From NCBI GenBank assembly GCA_937978655.1, contig CALJUX010000012.1, positions 1 to 64,000 of the forward strand: 64,000 bases of DNA. The letters are read 5' to 3'. Position numbers and translations under genes: made by a program. Source of the stretch: an uncultured Chromatiaceae bacterium (GTDB lineage Bacteria; Pseudomonadota; Gammaproteobacteria; Enterobacterales; Alteromonadaceae). The notes below the pieces were generated by a model. That model did not search any database. It was not told where the DNA came from and saw only the letters and a program-made list of their open reading frames with translations. Position 1 is the first letter of the stretch. Every line of letters begins with the position of its first letter. Of this stretch, positions 61,893 to 64,000 are shown piece after piece.

Positions 61893-62010
61893 TATCGGGT
61901 AGGTATCGGGTAGGTATCGGCAAGCGTAGCCCGCTGGCCACCACGTGGCGTACATGAGCCTGCTGGGCGTCACACGATGGGCGTTACACGCTGGCCACCA
62001 CGTGGCGTAC
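61893..62010. repeat. Tandem 11-mers and a 22-base direct repeat
   Basis: TATCGGGTAGG occurs twice in tandem with a third partial copy (61893-61920). Then CGCTGGCCACCACGTGGCGTAC occurs at 61932-61953 and again, identical, at 61989-62010. Each copy contains a small hairpin (GCCAC-CAC-GTGGC). The function is unknown. It lies between the gal promoter region and the plus-strand lipoprotein gene, within a 577-base gene-free gap. Confidence 0.7.
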
Positions 62011-62217
62011 GTTCAAAGCGCCGCCGTACATTAGCGCGCCAGTAAAATCTGGCAGCAATAATGGCTGAAATTAGCCAAAGATCGGCAAAATGTGGTGATT
62101 TGTAGTGAATTGTTACCTTGCCTGCAAGCGGCTGTCTCAAGCTGCTAGCATGCGCCGGTTTTGTATTGGTCTGCGCTGTTGTAGCCGCAAGACCTGATTT
62201 TACCGGATGAGGTGTTG

Positions 62218-63660
62218 ATGAAATTCTGCAGAATGCTGCCGCCGTTGTTGGTGAGCTTAGTGTTAGCTGGTTGTGGCAAGGATGGCGAGGCGCCATTACC
62301 CGTTGATTATCTGCAACCCGGCGCGCCCATTCAAAGCGGCAGCGCTGCCAGCCAGTTGGCCAGTGGTGTGGCACAAATCCGTGGCCTGGGTAGTCAATGT
62401 ACAGGTTTCATTATTAATCATGGCGTTGCGAATGCGCCGGCCTACCTGATGACCAACGGCCATTGCGTCGAATTATTTGACTCCACCACAGTTCAGCACC
62501 AAATCCCGGCCGAAGGCGAAGCGCACTTTCAGCTGTTTAAAGACAATTTAGCTGCTGCCGTCCGCGTTAATATCAACGAAATCAGTTGGGCCAGCATGCG
62601 TGGCACTGATATCGCTATTCTGAAAACCGACCAGACGTTAGCGCAGCTAAAACAACAAGGTTTCGGCGCGTATACACTGGCGCCGCTGCCAAAACCCGGC
62701 ACTGCGCTGACAATTGCCGGCGTGCCGGTCAAGGATATACCGCAAGACGAATGGGCGCTGCGCCAGGTGCAATGTAAAGCCGGCCAGACCACAAGGCTGT
62801 TTGAGTTTGTCTGGATTTGGGACCGGGCGCAGACAGGGGATTGCGGCGGTATTCTGCCGGGCCACTCCGGCTCGCCGGTATTTGACCCGGCCGGCCAGGT
62901 GGTCGGTATCATCAATACCAGCACCATCGGCGCCGAAGCAGGCGGCAACTGTTACCTCGGCAAACCTTGCGAACTGCGTAAAACCGGCGTGGTTGCCGCG
63001 GCTAATACCAGTTATTGGTTGGCGGTCGACGGTGTGCGTGGCTGTTTCAACGCCGCCGGCGAATTTTCGCTGCAACAGGCCGCCTGTCAGTTAGAACAAC
63101 CAGAGCCATTCGTGGCACGCAACGCCGCCCGCGTGCAAAAAGCCCCGGCCGGCTGGCAAGCCGAATTAGCCGGGCCACGCACCATCAGCCTGAAAACGGG
63201 CCCGCTACACAGCACCGATTGCCGCGACCCGGCCGGTTACCGCGGCAGTTATTATGCCGGCGAGCAATTTGAACAGGCGATCAGCAGCAAGCAGGATGGT
63301 CATTGGCTGCTCTGTGCCGCCGGTTATGGCGAAGATGGCAAGATCCAGACCCGCAACGCCGGTTTCACCACGCTGGAACTCGACAACACAGCGCCGGCGC
63401 GGCCGATGAAGCTGCACGTGGTGCGTTTTGACGACGCCTTGCAGTATCAGCCGTTGTTTTCCCCGCCGGAATTGTCGTCTTACCGCTGGAAAGTCGGCAA
63501 ACCGGCAGAAACCGACTGCGCTGACCCTACGGGCTACCGGATCTTCATCCGCATCCCTCGTTTCGCCGAACATAGCGAACTGCCGCTGAAAGTCTGTCTG
63601 ATTGGCAGCGACGAAGCCGGCAACGAGACCAAACCACAAAGCGAAATGCTGGAAAAATAA
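62218..63660 (+). CDS. Trypsin-like serine protease lipoprotein
   Basis: The 480-residue protein has a lipoprotein signal with lipobox LVLAGC (Cys near 19). A chymotrypsin-fold domain (about 45-275) follows, with a full triad: His in LMTNGHCVE, Asp in GTDIAILK and Ser in LPGHSGSPVFD. The remainder (about 290-480) is beta-rich, with paired Cys in two similar segments (CRDPAGYRG and CADPTGYRI), suggesting a duplicated module. It is likely anchored in a membrane facing the periplasm or exterior. ATG 62218 is preceded by GGATGAGG; GTG 62212 is possible. Its target is unknown. Confidence 0.82.
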   Translation: MKFCRMLPPLLVSLVLAGCGKDGEAPLPVDYLQPGAPIQSGSAASQLASGVAQIRGLGSQCTGFIINHGVANAPAYLMTNGHCVELFDSTTVQHQIPAEGEAHFQLFKDNLAAAVRVNINEISWASMRGTDIAILKTDQTLAQLKQQGFGAYTLAPLPKPGTALTIAGVPVKDIPQDEWALRQVQCKAGQTTRLFEFVWIWDRAQTGDCGGILPGHSGSPVFDPAGQVVGIINTSTIGAEAGGNCYLGKPCELRKTGVVAAANTSYWLAVDGVRGCFNAAGEFSLQQAACQLEQPEPFVARNAARVQKAPAGWQAELAGPRTISLKTGPLHSTDCRDPAGYRGSYYAGEQFEQAISSKQDGHWLLCAAGYGEDGKIQTRNAGFTTLELDNTAPARPMKLHVVRFDDALQYQPLFSPPELSSYRWKVGKPAETDCADPTGYRIFIRIPRFAEHSELPLKVCLIGSDEAGNETKPQSEMLEK

Positions 63661-63730
63661 CCGGGCTTATGAGGCGGCGGGTGGATGACTTGCGCCGCGC
63701 TGCGGTATTCACACCGCGTGGTGCAACAGA

Positions 63731-63795
63731 ACCTGGGGGGACAGAACTGAGCCGGATCAGTGCCGGCTTCGTTACGCTGTAACCTGTCCCCGGTT
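63731..63795. repeat. REP-like nested stem-loop
   Basis: GGGGACAG (63737-63744) pairs with CTGTCCCC (63784-63791), and inside it AGCCGG pairs with CCGGCT (63750-63768). This nested layout recalls intergenic REP/RAYT-type repeats. It lies between the lipoprotein gene and the fasciclin gene and could also act as a transcription barrier. Confidence 0.5.
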
Positions 63796-63884
63796 CAGCG
63801 AAAACGCAAAAATATAGTTTTGATCTCAACAGCAATCAGTTGCGTTTAGTCTGAGGATTTTTGTGCAACCTCAAGGAAACGACA

Positions 63885-64000
63885 ATGAAGCTCTCTGTAC
63901 TGTTCAAATCTGCCGTGTTCTCTGCAACTTTGTTGGTCGCTGGTGCTGTTCATGCGGGTAGTGCCAAATCTGATATCGTCGACACTGCTGTTGCAGCCGG
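63885..64000 (+). CDS. Fasciclin (FAS1) domain protein, 5' end only
   Basis: Only the first 38 codons are in the window. They encode a signal peptide (MKLSVLFKSAVFSATLLVAG, cleavage after HA) and then SAKSDIVDTAVAAG, the usual opening of a secreted FAS1 domain. AAGGAAA precedes the ATG. Such small secreted FAS1 proteins are linked to adhesion or surface binding. The gene runs off the right edge. Confidence 0.7.
   Translation, partial: MKLSVLFKSAVFSATLLVAGAVHAGSAKSDIVDTAVAA

Noticed and set aside
1..64000. CRISPR arrays, tRNA or rRNA genes, prophage or transposase genes
   Set aside because: No regularly spaced repeats, tRNA-like folds, rRNA stretches or transposase motifs were seen on reading both strands; a covariance-model scan was not possible.

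Overview
The window looks like a chromosomal contig from a free-living, heterotrophic, Gram-negative gammaproteobacterium. The best guess is an Alteromonadales/Chromatiaceae relative of Rheinheimera. This rests on the mix of families seen: a DUF3718-like secreted protein, PEP-CTERM-like surface proteins, large TonB-dependent receptors, ADP-heptose LPS genes, a cyanide-insensitive-type bd oxidase and a TonB/LacI-controlled galactoside locus. The genus is an inference and was not tested. The first 76 bases are not genomic: they match an Illumina P5/TruSeq adapter, so position 77 is the true contig end.

Layout. 77-7054: a sensor kinase (its response regulator is cut off by the contig end), a small secreted protein, gamma-glutamyltransferase, an M1 lipoprotein peptidase and a FIST-domain protein. 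7252-12371: a minus-strand LPS operon (unassigned glycosyltransferase, gmhA, hldE, a GT9 heptosyltransferase, gmhB, a small membrane protein) that supplies all of ADP-heptose synthesis except the HldD epimerase. 12424-20927: a periplasmic binding protein, an exported MsrA-thioredoxin-MsrB fusion, a siderophore receptor behind a probable Fur box, a Kdo transferase fused to Kdo kinase, and a subtilase. 21389-25345: a flavoprotein, two SDR/unknown genes, a lone antitoxin-like domain and a CBS protein. 25536-28358: a bd-oxidase operon flanked by two tiny membrane proteins and preceded by a perfect FNR box.

28446-37011: a sensor kinase, an NtrC-type regulator and a TPR-like protein whose receiver has lost its phosphoacceptor Asp, followed by an M24 peptidase and two PEP-CTERM-like surface proteins. 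37292-44623: a YkgJ protein, a 7TMR-DISM/PAS/GGDEF/EAL protein, a cytochrome c, small unknowns, a 491-bp nested inverted-repeat element and recQ. 44718-61640: one long minus-strand galactoside locus. Its order of transcription is TonB receptor, SDR, GH2 beta-galactosidase, galE, galT, galK, galM, SSS symporter, GH5 enzyme, MFS transporter and LacI regulator. Two LacI-type operators lie upstream of the receptor, one inside its probable promoter. 62218-64000: a trypsin-like lipoprotein, a REP-like hairpin and the start of a fasciclin-domain gene.

How the genes work together. The gal locus reads as a complete path: uptake of an oligosaccharide across the outer membrane, periplasmic cleavage by GH5 and GH2, symport into the cell, then mutarotase and the Leloir pathway to glucose-1-phosphate/UDP-glucose, under a local repressor. 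The heptose operon and the WaaA-KdkA fusion together predict an LPS inner core with one phosphorylated Kdo followed by heptose. No tRNA, rRNA, CRISPR array, prophage or transposase gene was seen.
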